Of a stretch of 39,099 bases of DNA, positions 7,401 through 15,569 are shown in pieces. The notes beneath the pieces were generated by a model. That model had not been told where the DNA came from. It was given only the letters and a program-made list of their open reading frames with translations, and made no database searches. Origin of the DNA: Virgisporangium aurantiacum (GTDB lineage Bacteria > Actinomycetota > Actinomycetes > Mycobacteriales > Micromonosporaceae); NCBI RefSeq assembly GCF_016863635.1, contig NZ_BOPG01000120.1, forward strand, positions 1 through 39,099, given 5' to 3'. Within the stretch, counting starts at the first letter, position 1. The number at the start of each line of letters is the position of its first letter. The translations under genes and the position numbers were made by a program.

Positions 7401-9119
7401 TCACTGCTTCAGCCCCCAATCCTCGATGTTGTAGGTCGGCCCGGCGGACGTCGCGTTGTTGCGGACGTTGACGTAGTCCGAGTAGATGGCGAGCAGCACC
7501 GGCTTCTGGAACAGCGGCAGGTTGTACGCCTCCCGCGACATGATCTCGTCGGCCTTGTTGAACAGCTCGCGCGCCTTGTCGGGGTCGAGCGTGCGGGAAC
7601 CCTCGTCCATGTAGCCGTCGGCTTCCTTGTTCGACCAGTGGCCGTAGTTGCCGCCGCCGTCGGTGGAGAAGAGGTCCTTCTTGTCGGACGTGAACGACGA
7701 GCCGACCCACGCGAAGATGATGATGTCGAAGTCACCGCTCTCCAGGGTCTCGCCGAGGCCGTCGGTGGGCTGGATCGTGACCGTCACGCCGATGGCGGCC
7801 AGGTTCGACTGGATCAGCTGTGCGGTCGCCTCCCGCAGCGTGTTGCCGGCGGTGTACCGGATCCGCAGCGGCCCGACCACCTTGCCGCCCGGCGTGGTCA
7901 GCTTGGTGCCCTCCAGCCTGTAGCCGGCATCGGTGAGGATCTTCTTGGCCTTGTCGACGTCACCGGAGCCCTGTCCGGTTGCCGTCACATGGTCCTTGTA
8001 GCCCTTCGTGCCCGGCATGAAGATGTGGTTGTCCAGCGGCGCCGCGCCCTGGAAGAACCGCCCGACGGTCCGGTCGATGATCGCCTTGCGGTCGATCGCC
8101 GTGAAGATGGCCTGGCGCAGCGGCATGTCCTTCAGGAACTCGTTCTGCAGGTTCAGGTCGGTGTGCTCCCAGGTCGGACCCTTGGCCAGGTTGAAGTTCA
8201 CCCCGGGCACGGTCTTGATCTGGTTGACCAGGTCCTCGTTCGGTTGCGAGATCAGCATCTGCACTTCTTTGTTGCGCAGGGCGTTCGCGTGCTGGGCCTG
8301 GTCGACGATGATCCGGAAGACGATCTTCTCGAGGGACGGCTTCACGCTGCCGTACCACTTCTGGTTCGGCACCAGGGTCAGCGACTCGTCCTGCTTGCTC
8401 TCGGAGATCTTGTACGGGCCGCCGGTCCAGGTGGGCAGCGTCGTCTTGAACGCCTCGAACGAGGCCTTGAGCCCTTCCGGCGTGGTCAGCGGGCCGACCT
8501 TCTCGGCGATGTGCGCCGGGTACAGGAAGTTGAACAGGCTCATCCAGTCCGGGTACGCCTTGTCGAACGTCAGCGTCACCGTCTTGCCGTTGTCGGAACC
8601 GGTGACGGCCGAGATCAGGTCGTACCCGGCGGTCGCCGCCGAGGTGCAGCCCGGGCAGTCACGGCCGTTGTTCCAGTGCCAGAACGCCTCGAAGTCCTTC
8701 GCCGTGATCGGGGTGCCGTCGTCCCAGACCGCCTCGGGGCGGATCTTGAGGGTGACCTTCATCGGGCTCTCGCCCTCGACCTTCGGCGCCTCGGCGAAGA
8801 AGTTCTTGTTCCACTCCACCGACGCGTCCGGCTTCACGATGATCGGCGCCGGCAGCATGCCGGCCATCGCCTGGCCGGCCTCGTAGGTGTTCCCGTCGCT
8901 GTCAAAAATGTTCCAGTTCGGCAGCTTCTTCTCGAGCACGACGGTGAGGGTGCCGCCCTGCTTCGTCTCGCCGCTATTGCAGGTGTTCGGGTTGGTTTCA
9001 CACTCGGAGAAGCCGGGTGACGACTTCTGCTTGTCGCCGTCGGTCCCGGATTCTCCGCAAGCGGCAAGCGCCAGAACGGCGATCAACCCGATCGCCGTCA
9101 CCTTCCCAGTTATTCGCAT
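7401..9119 (-). CDS. ABC transporter substrate-binding lipoprotein, family 5 (peptide/Opp type)
   Basis: A 572-residue extracytoplasmic solute-binding protein of the Opp/Dpp type (SBP_bac_5). A lipoprotein signal ends at the lipobox LALAAC with C21, followed by a charged, low-complexity linker. The core includes SBP_bac_5 features such as VTLKIRPEAVWDDGTPITAKDF and the C-terminal SDFDIIIFAW-like strand. It would bind oligopeptides or similar ligands outside the membrane. The ATG at 9119 has GAGGAG five bases upstream; the GTG at 9125 lies inside that Shine-Dalgarno and is rejected. No permease or ATPase gene is adjacent, so it is an orphan here, divergent from an ArsR-type regulator. Confidence 0.9.
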   Translation of the reverse strand: MRITGKVTAIGLIAVLALAACGESGTDGDKQKSSPGFSECETNPNTCNSGETKQGGTLTVVLEKKLPNWNIFDSDGNTYEAGQAMAGMLPAPIIVKPDASVEWNKNFFAEAPKVEGESPMKVTLKIRPEAVWDDGTPITAKDFEAFWHWNNGRDCPGCTSAATAGYDLISAVTGSDNGKTVTLTFDKAYPDWMSLFNFLYPAHIAEKVGPLTTPEGLKASFEAFKTTLPTWTGGPYKISESKQDESLTLVPNQKWYGSVKPSLEKIVFRIIVDQAQHANALRNKEVQMLISQPNEDLVNQIKTVPGVNFNLAKGPTWEHTDLNLQNEFLKDMPLRQAIFTAIDRKAIIDRTVGRFFQGAAPLDNHIFMPGTKGYKDHVTATGQGSGDVDKAKKILTDAGYRLEGTKLTTPGGKVVGPLRIRYTAGNTLREATAQLIQSNLAAIGVTVTIQPTDGLGETLESGDFDIIIFAWVGSSFTSDKKDLFSTDGGGNYGHWSNKEADGYMDEGSRTLDPDKARELFNKADEIMSREAYNLPLFQKPVLLAIYSDYVNVRNNATSAGPTYNIEDWGLKQ

Positions 9120-9177
9120 GGGCACTCCTCGATCGGGAATCGCGGCTGGTCACCGCGGGTTAGCAGCCAGCGTCGGT

Positions 9178-9191
9178 GCGCTCCGGAGCGC
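9178..9191. promoter_or_regulatory. 14-bp perfect palindrome upstream of solute-binding protein
   Basis: GCGCTCCGGAGCGC, with no spacer, 59 bases upstream of the 9119 start in the divergent region. Likely part of the promoter or operator region for the lipoprotein gene. Confidence 0.35.
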
Positions 9192-9202
9192 GGAACAACG
9201 AC

Positions 9203-9220
9203 TTTCAGCCAGGGCTGAAA
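9203..9220. promoter_or_regulatory. 18-bp palindromic operator candidate
   Basis: TTTCAGCC-AG-GGCTGAAA, perfect 8-bp arms with a 2-base spacer, 84 bases upstream of the solute-binding protein gene. Size and symmetry fit a dimeric repressor site. The adjacent ArsR-type regulator is the natural candidate to bind here, which is inference. Confidence 0.45.
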
Positions 9221-9296
9221 TCGGCGGTTTCGACTTTCCCGATTCGTGATGCATCCTTTCGGCCGTCTCGCGAATCCCTTATCTAGAGGGCTTCTG

Positions 9297-9313
9297 TACC
9301 GTCCACAGTGGAC
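9297..9313 (+). promoter_or_regulatory. -10 box overlapped by palindrome before ArsR-type gene
   Basis: TACCGT at 9297-9302 is a plausible -10. The perfect palindrome GTCCAC-A-GTGGAC (9301-9313) begins within it and covers the expected start of transcription. This is a classic autorepression layout for the regulator starting at 9329. Confidence 0.4.
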
Positions 9314-9328
9314 AGCAGGGGTGGATGG

Positions 9329-10222
9329 ATGCTGCGTTTGCGTTTCTCTCCAAGCGATCTGGGCCGGGTGCGCCTGCGTGGCACCCTGGGCCCACTCGTC
9401 GAGACGCTGCTCGCGTTGCAGACACTCGGTTCCCGCGACCTCGGGCCCTACGGCGAATGGCGCCGTCGGGTGCTCGCGCGTCTGCCGTCGGTCGCGGCCG
9501 CGGCCCGGTCGCTGCCGCCCGGCGCGGCCGCCGGGCTCTACGCCCAGGCCGGGCCCGCCGCCACGGTCGAACAGGCGATGCTCGCGCTGCGGCGCTCACA
9601 TACCAGTGGACGCCGTGAGCACGGCCGCCTCGCGGCGCTGCTCGCCGTGAGCTACGAGTCCGGTATCGCGCCGAACTGGCCGGCGATGCTGGCCCACCTC
9701 GACGCCGAGTACGCCAACCGGGCCCGGGTGCTCGCCGAGGGCGGCATCGACCGGTTGTTCGGCACCCTGCACCCCGGCCTCTGGTGGCGCCCGCCGGTGC
9801 TGGAGCTGCACGGCCCTTCGGTTGGCGGCGACCACGACCTGGCCGGGCGCGGGCTCGACGTCGTTCCCGCGGTCTTCTGCCTCGGCGTCCCGGAGATCTT
9901 TCTCCCGGTCTCCGGTCCGGCGGTGCTGATCTACCCGGCGGGTGCCGACCCTGCGACCACCCCGCGGTCCGCGCCCGCGGACGCCGCCGTTCCCGACGGC
10001 CTCGCCGACCTTCTCGGCCAGACCCGGGCCGCGGTGCTCGTGGCCCTCGCCGGCGGCAGCACCACCGGTGAGCTGGCCCGCAAGCTGCGGATCAGCCCGG
10101 CCGGAGCCAGCCAGCACGCCACCGTGCTGCGCCGGGCCGGGCTGATCCTGAGCACGCGGCGCGGCAACAGCGTGCTGCACACGCTGACCCCGCTCGGCTC
10201 GGCCCTGCTCAACCGGCCGTAG
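9329..10222 (+). CDS. ArsR-type winged-helix regulator with DUF5937-like N-terminus
   Basis: A 297-residue regulator. The C-terminal 75 residues are a winged helix of the ArsR type: LGQTRAAVLVALAGG, then TTGELARKLRISPAGASQHATVLRRAGLI and the wing STRRGNSVLHTLT. No metal-binding Cys motif is seen. The first 200 residues fit the DUF5937 domain that precedes such helices in actinobacteria and may bind a small ligand. I chose the ATG at 9329 over the GTG at 9308, because the latter lies inside the palindrome 9301-9313. It is divergent from the solute-binding protein and overlaps the convergent kinase gene by 14 bases. Confidence 0.82.
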   Translation: MLRLRFSPSDLGRVRLRGTLGPLVETLLALQTLGSRDLGPYGEWRRRVLARLPSVAAAARSLPPGAAAGLYAQAGPAATVEQAMLALRRSHTSGRREHGRLAALLAVSYESGIAPNWPAMLAHLDAEYANRARVLAEGGIDRLFGTLHPGLWWRPPVLELHGPSVGGDHDLAGRGLDVVPAVFCLGVPEIFLPVSGPAVLIYPAGADPATTPRSAPADAAVPDGLADLLGQTRAAVLVALAGGSTTGELARKLRISPAGASQHATVLRRAGLILSTRRGNSVLHTLTPLGSALLNRP

Positions 10223-11882
10223 CGGGTGGCTTGAACGCGCCCATGATCAGCTGGAAGTAGCTGGTCTTACCGACGAAGTCGTACGCGGGCATCGACACCG
10301 ACACCGCGTAGCAGTAGCCGGTGTCGATGAACCAACGGCTGATCGTGCGGGTGGCGCCGTTCTCCCGGCTGGCCCAGGTGTACTCCCAGTCCAGGCCCTG
10401 GGTGAAGTACGAGACCTGCTCCAGCCGCACCAGCGTGTACTGGTCGGGCGGGTTCGCGATGCCCGAGGTCCAGGCCTGGTTGCGGGCCTGCGCGGCGGCC
10501 AGCGAACCCTCCGGCGGTGCCGGCCACCGGTCCACGGTGATGATCTTCGGGCCGTTCGGCTCGTGGATCGAGGTGGCCGTGCCCTCGTGCCGGACCTCCC
10601 AGCCCAGCGGCACGAACATGCGGAACCGGCCCGGCTCCTGGTAGAACGTCCAGCCCGCGGGCGGCACGACCCGGAAGTCGGCCGGGACGCTGGCCGACGC
10701 GACGACCGTGGGCGCCGACTCCTCCCGGGACGCCGCCGGCCGCGGCGACTGCGCCGACCCGTCGGGACGGTTGTCGTCGGCCAGCAGCACCACGGTTGCG
10801 GCGAACAGGCCGAGCGCGAGGATGACGGCGGTGACCAGCAGCCAGGCCCGGCGGCTCGGCCCGGGCCGGGATTCTTCGTGTTCTGCCGATTCCGGCGGCA
10901 CCGCCGGCTCCGGTTCGACCACCTTCTCCGGGAGCGGTGCCTCGGGCAGGGCGTACGACGCGGGCTCCCCGGTCGCCAATTCGAGCTCGGTCGCCTCTCT
11001 CGGCGATACATCGGGCCCAGCGCCGCGCTGCCGGGGCAGCAACCGGCCGCGCGTGCGGCTCTCGCCGTTGACGACCCGGAGCAGGATCCGCTCCACCTCA
11101 CCCGAGCGCAGCCGGGCCCGGGGGTCCTTGCGCAGCAGGCCGGCGATGGCCGGCTTGAGCGGGCCGGCGTGGCCGGACGCGGGCGGGCGCTCGGTGGCGA
11201 GCGCGGTGAGCGATGCCATCGCCGTCGACCGGGCGTACGGCGACACGCCCTCGACGGCCGCGTACAGGGTGGCGCCCAGCGACCACAGGTCGGCCTCGAC
11301 CGACGACACCCCGTGCTTCGCCCGCTCCGGCGCCACGTACTCCGGCGATCCCCACACCAGGCCGGGCCGGGTCACCGACGATTTGCCACCGTCGAACGTG
11401 GCCAGGCCGAAGTCGGTGAGCACCACCCGGCCGTCGTCGGCGATGAGCACGTTGCCCGGCTTGATGTCGCGGTGCAGCACACCGGCCGCGTGTGCGGCGT
11501 TCAGCGCGTGCAGGACGGCCAGCCCGATCTCCGCCGCCCGTACCGGGGCGAGCGCACCCTCGTCCACGAGAATCTGCTGCAGGCTGCGGGACCGGACGTA
11601 CTCCATGACGATCCACGGCCGGTCCTCCACGCCGAGCACGTCGTAGATCTGCACGACGTTCGGGTGGCTCAGCCGGGCCGTGGTACGCGCCTCGCGCAGC
11701 GTGCGGGTGCGCAGTTCCTCCCGCTCGGCGAGGCTGAGCCCGGCCGGCAGATCGACCTCTTTGATGGCGACGTCGCGGTGCAACACCTCGTCGCGGGCCA
11801 GCCAGACCCGTCCCATGCCACCGTTGCCGAGCGGGTCGCGGAGGCGGTACCGCCCGGCCAAAAGGGCCGGCGACTGTGTCAT
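10209..11882 (-). CDS. Membrane-anchored Ser/Thr protein kinase (Hanks type)
   Basis: A 557-residue receptor-like kinase. Residues 10-270 form the kinase domain: Gly loop GNGGMG (19-24), ATP lysine K41 (VAIK), catalytic HRDIKPGN (D139) and DFG (157-159). A TFDGGKSSVTRPGLVWGSPEYVAPE activation region follows. After an acidic, Pro-rich linker comes one membrane segment (about 345-368), then an outer domain of about 185 residues without PASTA repeats. The outer domain is rich in Trp and Tyr and includes two Cys-poor beta-like stretches; its ligand is unknown. The ATG at 11882 is preceded by TACAGT and 7 bases, a leaderless layout. The nitric oxide synthase gene lies 99 bases upstream on the same strand. 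Confidence 0.92.
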   Translation of the reverse strand: MTQSPALLAGRYRLRDPLGNGGMGRVWLARDEVLHRDVAIKEVDLPAGLSLAEREELRTRTLREARTTARLSHPNVVQIYDVLGVEDRPWIVMEYVRSRSLQQILVDEGALAPVRAAEIGLAVLHALNAAHAAGVLHRDIKPGNVLIADDGRVVLTDFGLATFDGGKSSVTRPGLVWGSPEYVAPERAKHGVSSVEADLWSLGATLYAAVEGVSPYARSTAMASLTALATERPPASGHAGPLKPAIAGLLRKDPRARLRSGEVERILLRVVNGESRTRGRLLPRQRGAGPDVSPREATELELATGEPASYALPEAPLPEKVVEPEPAVPPESAEHEESRPGPSRRAWLLVTAVILALGLFAATVVLLADDNRPDGSAQSPRPAASREESAPTVVASASVPADFRVVPPAGWTFYQEPGRFRMFVPLGWEVRHEGTATSIHEPNGPKIITVDRWPAPPEGSLAAAQARNQAWTSGIANPPDQYTLVRLEQVSYFTQGLDWEYTWASRENGATRTISRWFIDTGYCYAVSVSMPAYDFVGKTSYFQLIMGAFKPPATAG

Positions 11883-11889
11883 TAAGGAC

Positions 11890-11895
11890 ACTGTA
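11890..11895 (-). promoter_or_regulatory. -10 box of a leaderless kinase transcript
   Basis: On the minus strand TACAGT is followed by 7 bases and the ATG of the kinase. This implies that the kinase has its own promoter despite following the nitric oxide synthase gene. Confidence 0.5.
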
Positions 11896-11940
11896 TGGCC
11901 TGCACAAGGGCAAGGCACCGGGCCTGACCGGGTTCTTGAC

Positions 11941-11963
11941 GGAAGGGAGGAACGTCCCCTTCC
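11941..11963. terminator. Hairpin after nitric oxide synthase gene
   Basis: GGAAGGG (11941-11947) and CCCTTCC (11957-11963) can pair across a 9-base loop, 18 bases beyond the synthase stop. There is no T-tract. It may weaken read-through into the kinase gene. Confidence 0.35.
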
Positions 11964-11981
11964 AGGCGGTTGGCGCGGTAT

Positions 11982-13307
11982 TCAGACTTTGGCGTCCCCA
12001 CCAAGGGGGACAGCCGGCCGCAACGGCAGGCGCGGCGACGGGATATGTCCGCGCGCGGGGCACTGTGCCGGTTTGGCGTGTTGGTGCGGACGCCGGTCGG
12101 GGCCGGGCGACGGCCGCTTCTGGACGACCGGGCGGCCGGTGGTGCCGAGGACGCGCGCCTCGTCGTCGAGGTAGAAGTTCGGACGCAATTCGAGCTCGTC
12201 GTAGTACCGGTGGAACACCGGGGTCACGCCGCCGGAGACGGGCGGGACGATCCACGTCCAGTCGGCCGGGACGGGCCGGCCGGCCTTCTCCTCCTTCTCG
12301 CAGTGCCGCAGGAAGTGGCGGGACTCGGTGTGGTGGTCGCTGATCCGCGCGCCGGCCCGGTCGAACGACCACAGCACGGCCCGGTTCAGCTCGATCAGCG
12401 CCCGGTCGCGCCACAGCGTGCGCTCGGTGCCGGTGTCGAGGCCCATCAGCTTCGCGACCAGCGGAAGCAGGTTGTAGCGGTCGGTGTCGGCGAAGTTGCG
12501 CCCGCCGATCTCGGTACCCATGTACCAGCCGTTGAACGGCGCCATCGGATAACTGACACCACCGATCGACAGCCGCATGTTCGAGATCGCGGGCACCGCG
12601 TGCCAGCGCAGCCCGAGGTCGGCGAACCACGGCAGGTCCGGGTGCCCGATCGGCACCTCCCAGACGGCTGTGTCGGGCAGGTCGAGGACGCGCACGCCGT
12701 CCACCGGCGTCTCCACCACCACGGGCAGCACGTCGAACGCCGCGCGCTTGCCCTGCCAGCCCCGATCGGTGACGGCGGTCGTGAAGTCGAGGTAGCGCGG
12801 ATCGCCGAGCACCGATCCGTCCTCGCGCCGGTACCCGGCATACCGGACCAGTTGGTCGTTCCAGATCCGGGCGTACGGCTTACCGGGTACAGCCGGCGCG
12901 AAGATCGTGATCACCGGACGGATGACCTGACGATCGCGGTCGCCGGCGGTGCCGAGATGCTCGACGATCTCGGTGAAGATGTCGTCGGCGCCGGTGACGT
13001 GCCGCCGGTCGCGCACCACGAGGCTGTTCCAGTAGAGGCGCCCGATGCAGCGGCTGGCGTTGCGCCAGGCAAGCTTGGCCCCGTGGGTGAGCTCGGTCGG
13101 CGTATGCGTGTACGTTCCGGTCGCGGCGATCTCCGCGGCAACCTCGGCCAGCCGGGGCTCTGCCGGTCCCAGCGCGGGGTTGTCGGCGTGAACCCGACGG
13201 ATGAATTCGGCCGCCTCGGCGGAATCGACGGTTGCCTCGGGCCGCCACGGGTCGTTCGGTGCATCGCGGTATCCAGGAACAGGCACGATCCGGATTTTGT
13301 GAGTCAC
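11982..13307 (-). CDS. nos: Bacterial nitric oxide synthase, oxygenase domain
   Basis: A heme protein that converts L-arginine to nitric oxide and citrulline, using electrons from separate reductases. The proximal heme cysteine is in WRNASRCIGR (about C87). The substrate region YPMAPFNGWYMGTEIGGRN carries the arginine-binding Glu (about E266). The pterin-contact Trp is in DWTWIVPP, and the late Tyr in RPNFY. There is no zinc-site N-terminus and no reductase domain, as usual in bacteria. The core ends near residue 388, but the frame continues about 55 residues with a Pro/Arg-rich tail of no clear fold. Start is uncertain: GTG at 13307 or TTG at 13316. It is divergent from a MEDS-STAS sensor gene. 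Confidence 0.93.
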   Translation of the reverse strand: MTHKIRIVPVPGYRDAPNDPWRPEATVDSAEAAEFIRRVHADNPALGPAEPRLAEVAAEIAATGTYTHTPTELTHGAKLAWRNASRCIGRLYWNSLVVRDRRHVTGADDIFTEIVEHLGTAGDRDRQVIRPVITIFAPAVPGKPYARIWNDQLVRYAGYRREDGSVLGDPRYLDFTTAVTDRGWQGKRAAFDVLPVVVETPVDGVRVLDLPDTAVWEVPIGHPDLPWFADLGLRWHAVPAISNMRLSIGGVSYPMAPFNGWYMGTEIGGRNFADTDRYNLLPLVAKLMGLDTGTERTLWRDRALIELNRAVLWSFDRAGARISDHHTESRHFLRHCEKEEKAGRPVPADWTWIVPPVSGGVTPVFHRYYDELELRPNFYLDDEARVLGTTGRPVVQKRPSPGPDRRPHQHAKPAQCPARGHIPSPRLPLRPAVPLGGDAKV

Positions 13308-13319
13308 GCTCCGCAATGG

Positions 13320-13338
13320 ATCGCACGATCTGTGCGAT
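13320..13338. promoter_or_regulatory. Palindromic operator candidate between nos and MEDS gene
   Basis: ATCGCAC-GATCT-GTGCGAT: perfect 7-bp arms with a 5-base spacer, 13 bases 5' of the nos GTG start at 13307. Its position would let one bound dimer affect nos directly and perhaps the divergent gene. Confidence 0.4.
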
Positions 13339-13340
13339 GG

Positions 13341-13384
13341 GTTCGGAGATCACCTGTGCGGGTAAAGATCGGGCCGCATAGGGT
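13341..13384 (+). promoter_or_regulatory. Promoter candidates for MEDS-STAS gene
   Basis: Two possibilities are visible. TAGGGT at 13379-13384 is a good -10 box with a following Shine-Dalgarno (GGAAGGAG near 13397). GTTC-N15-GGGTAA (13341-13365) resembles the general-stress sigma pattern GTTT-N14-16-GGGTA, but with a mismatch in the first block. Neither can be proved from sequence. Confidence 0.3.
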
Positions 13385-13411
13385 AATCCGTTGTCCGGAA
13401 GGAGAGGCAGC

Positions 13412-14281
13412 ATGACGGAGCCGGTCACTGTCGATGACCTCGAGCCGGGCGACCACGCCTGTCTCACGTTCTCCGACGCGGACGAACGGCTCGACATCGT
13501 GGCCGCGTTCGTCCGCGACGGGCTCGATCGTGGCGACAAGGTCGTCTGCCTCACCGATGCCCTCGAACCCGCGGAACTGTCCGCCGAACTCTCCGGGCGC
13601 GGGCTGCCGATCGAGGCCAGCACGTGCAGCGGCCAGTTCGAGGCGGCACCCAGCGTCTCCGCCTACGTGGTGGGCGGCGCGTTCGACCCCGCCCGGGTGA
13701 TCAGCGGGCTGCGCACCCGCATCGACGGCGCGCTCGCCGAGGGCTACCCCGGCCTGCGGATCTCGGCCGACATGGTGTGGGCGCTGCGCCCGGTGAGCGG
13801 TCTGGAGCAGTTGCTGACGTTCGAGGTGCAGTTCAACGAACTGCTCGCGAGCCGGCCGGCCACCGTCGTCTGCCAGTACGACCGGGTCGGCTTCGACGCC
13901 GTCTCGCTCGCCGGCGCGTCGGCCGCGCACGGCCGCGCCGTCGCCGCGGTGACCTACCACGCCGACGCCGTGCTGCGGATCTGCCGGCAGCACGTCCCGC
14001 CCGGGATCCGCGTCGCCGGCGAACTCGACTACCGCGGGCTCGACGCGCTGACCAGGGCGTTGTCCGAGGCGGTGCGGTTGGACGACCACCTCTTCCTCAA
14101 CCTCGGCCAGTTAAGCTTCATCGACGTGGCGGCGGCCGGAGTCGTGCTGCAGACCGCGTACGGACTTGTTGGCGGAAAGCTGATGACGGTGGTGTGCCAG
14201 CCTGTGGTCGGCAAGGTGTTACGCGCCCTCGGCGGTGATCAACTTGCTGCCCTCAAACTGGTCGTCCGCGATGTCGGCTAG
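13412..14281 (+). CDS. MEDS sensory domain plus STAS domain regulator
   Basis: A 289-residue soluble protein. The N-terminal 175 or so residues are a MEDS domain (first seen in DcmR-type sensors), marked by the opening EPGDHACLTFSD and repeated Asp/Gly turns. Residues about 200-289 are a STAS domain like anti-sigma-factor antagonists, with the strand-helix pattern LFLNLGQLSFIDVAAAGVVL; S in LSFIDVAA occupies the usual phospho-acceptor area. It probably turns a small-molecule or redox signal into partner switching. ATG at 13412 has AAGGAGAGG upstream. The HATPase gene overlaps its 3' end by 11 bases, so the two are translationally coupled. Confidence 0.87.
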   Translation: MTEPVTVDDLEPGDHACLTFSDADERLDIVAAFVRDGLDRGDKVVCLTDALEPAELSAELSGRGLPIEASTCSGQFEAAPSVSAYVVGGAFDPARVISGLRTRIDGALAEGYPGLRISADMVWALRPVSGLEQLLTFEVQFNELLASRPATVVCQYDRVGFDAVSLAGASAAHGRAVAAVTYHADAVLRICRQHVPPGIRVAGELDYRGLDALTRALSEAVRLDDHLFLNLGQLSFIDVAAAGVVLQTAYGLVGGKLMTVVCQPVVGKVLRALGGDQLAALKLVVRDVG

Positions 14282-14705
14282 TTGGCAGCAGCCCTTCGAC
14301 GGCGCAACGCCGGGCCAGACGCCCGACGGCCTGGAACAGCGCTTCGACGCCACGAGCCTGGTGTCGTTACGGTCCGCGGTGGCCGCGCACGGCGGCGCGC
14401 TGGGCCTGTCACCTTCCAAGGTCAACGACCTCGTGCTGGTGGCACACGAACTGGCTTCGAACGCGGTGCGCCACGGCGGGGGCGGCGGCCGGCTCCGCCT
14501 GTGGCGGGTCGACGGCTCGGTGTTCTGCGAGGTGTCCGACGTCGGGGTCGGCTTCCCGTTCAGCCGCCCCCAACGCCTGCCGGACCTCAGCGCCCCGGGC
14601 GGCCGGGGCCTGTGGATCATCGTCCGGCTCGTCGACGAGATGAGCGTGGAGAGCACCGACGAGGGAACGACCGCCCTCGTGGAGATCCGCGTCTCCCCAC
14701 AGTGA
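14271..14705 (+). CDS. RsbW-like HATPase (anti-sigma factor/serine kinase)
   Basis: A 144-residue GHKL ATPase of the anti-sigma type. N box: VLVAHELASNAVRHG. G1: DVGVGFPF. G2: GGRGLWIIVRL. There is no histidine-kinase dimerisation part. Such proteins bind a sigma factor or phosphorylate a STAS partner; the overlapping MEDS-STAS gene supplies one. Start ATG 14271 lies within the end of the upstream gene; a GTG at 14235 in the same frame is an alternative. Its stop (14703-14705) abuts the stop of the next, convergent gene (TGATCA) with no space for a terminator. Confidence 0.85.
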   Translation: MSASWQQPFDGATPGQTPDGLEQRFDATSLVSLRSAVAAHGGALGLSPSKVNDLVLVAHELASNAVRHGGGGGRLRLWRVDGSVFCEVSDVGVGFPFSRPQRLPDLSAPGGRGLWIIVRLVDEMSVESTDEGTTALVEIRVSPQ

Positions 14706-15569
14706 TCACGCCGGCCGCGTCACCGCCGCTCCCGGGATGGGCATCGCGTCGAAGAGGATCTTGGCCAGCGGCGTGATCAGGTCGGCCAGGCGGTCGCGTT
14801 CCGGTTCGGTCAGAGCGGTCCACGGCGGGGTGGCCAGGCGGTCCGTCTGATCCTCCAGCCGGTCGTGCTCCTGGCGGCCCACCTCGGTGATCGCGCCGGT
14901 GGCGTCGAGCCAGCCACGATCGGCGAGGTTGGCCCTGGCCGCGGCCCAGTCCTCGTCGGACCAGCCCCGGGTGGACTGCATGTCGCCCGGCCGGCCGTTA
15001 CGGGCCTCCCGCCACACCAGCGCCTCGCACCCGCTGACCCCGGCGCACACCAACGAGGCCATGTGCCCGTCGCCCCGGTGTTCGCGCAGCACGGTGGCCG
15101 CGTGCCAGAAGCGCGCCGTGTCGCCGTCCGGCACGGGTAGCGCCGCGATCGCGGCGGACAGCGGGCGCCCGACCGTCTCGACCCCGGCGGCGGCCCTGGC
15201 CAGCAGGTCGGCGGCTTCGGCCATCGCGCCGTCGCCGGCCAGCGGCGTGCCGGCGGCGGCCGCGGTGATCGCCTCGACGGCGCCCGCGAGGCGGGCGGCC
15301 AGCGCGGCGGACGGCTCGGCGCGCGTCCACACGTCGGGCAGGGCCCGGGTGACCATGTGCGGCGCGAAGACATAGAAGATCGCGGTGACGGGCGCAGCCC
15401 CGACCGGGCCCAGCGGCGCCGCCCGGCCCGCGAAGTAGCCGCGCCAGAACCCGCGCAGGCCGGCGGCCTCGAAGGCGGCCCGCGACTGCGGCGTGAAGTA
15501 GGTGACGTCGTGGATCGGCTCGATCAGCGTCCACAACCGGCGGGCGTCAGCGGGCTTCAAGCGAATCAC
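14706..15569 (-). CDS. SCO6745-like helix-turn-helix protein
   Basis: A 287-residue soluble protein resembling the SCO6745 family of actinobacteria, in which a degenerate winged helix makes up the C-terminal part. Visible landmarks are ARRLWTLIEPIHDVTYF at the N-terminus, GFWRGYFAGRAAPLGPV and WSDEDWAAARANLADRGWLD. The last of these reads like a recognition-helix region. No DNA target or ligand is known to me. GTG start at 15569 lies 23 bases inside the upstream DUF2461 gene, so translation is probably coupled. Confidence 0.8.
   Translation of the reverse strand: MIRLKPADARRLWTLIEPIHDVTYFTPQSRAAFEAAGLRGFWRGYFAGRAAPLGPVGAAPVTAIFYVFAPHMVTRALPDVWTRAEPSAALAARLAGAVEAITAAAAGTPLAGDGAMAEAADLLARAAAGVETVGRPLSAAIAALPVPDGDTARFWHAATVLREHRGDGHMASLVCAGVSGCEALVWREARNGRPGDMQSTRGWSDEDWAAARANLADRGWLDATGAITEVGRQEHDRLEDQTDRLATPPWTALTEPERDRLADLITPLAKILFDAMPIPGAAVTRPA

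Noticed and set aside
6945..9020. 691-codon open frame on the plus strand
   Set aside because: It is antisense to the solute-binding protein, whose lipobox and family motifs are clear. The plus frame has shadow-like composition.
9178..9191. LacI/CebR operator before the solute-binding protein
   Set aside because: The palindrome GCGCTCCGGAGCGC has the halves in swapped order relative to GAGCGCTC, so it is not the same site.
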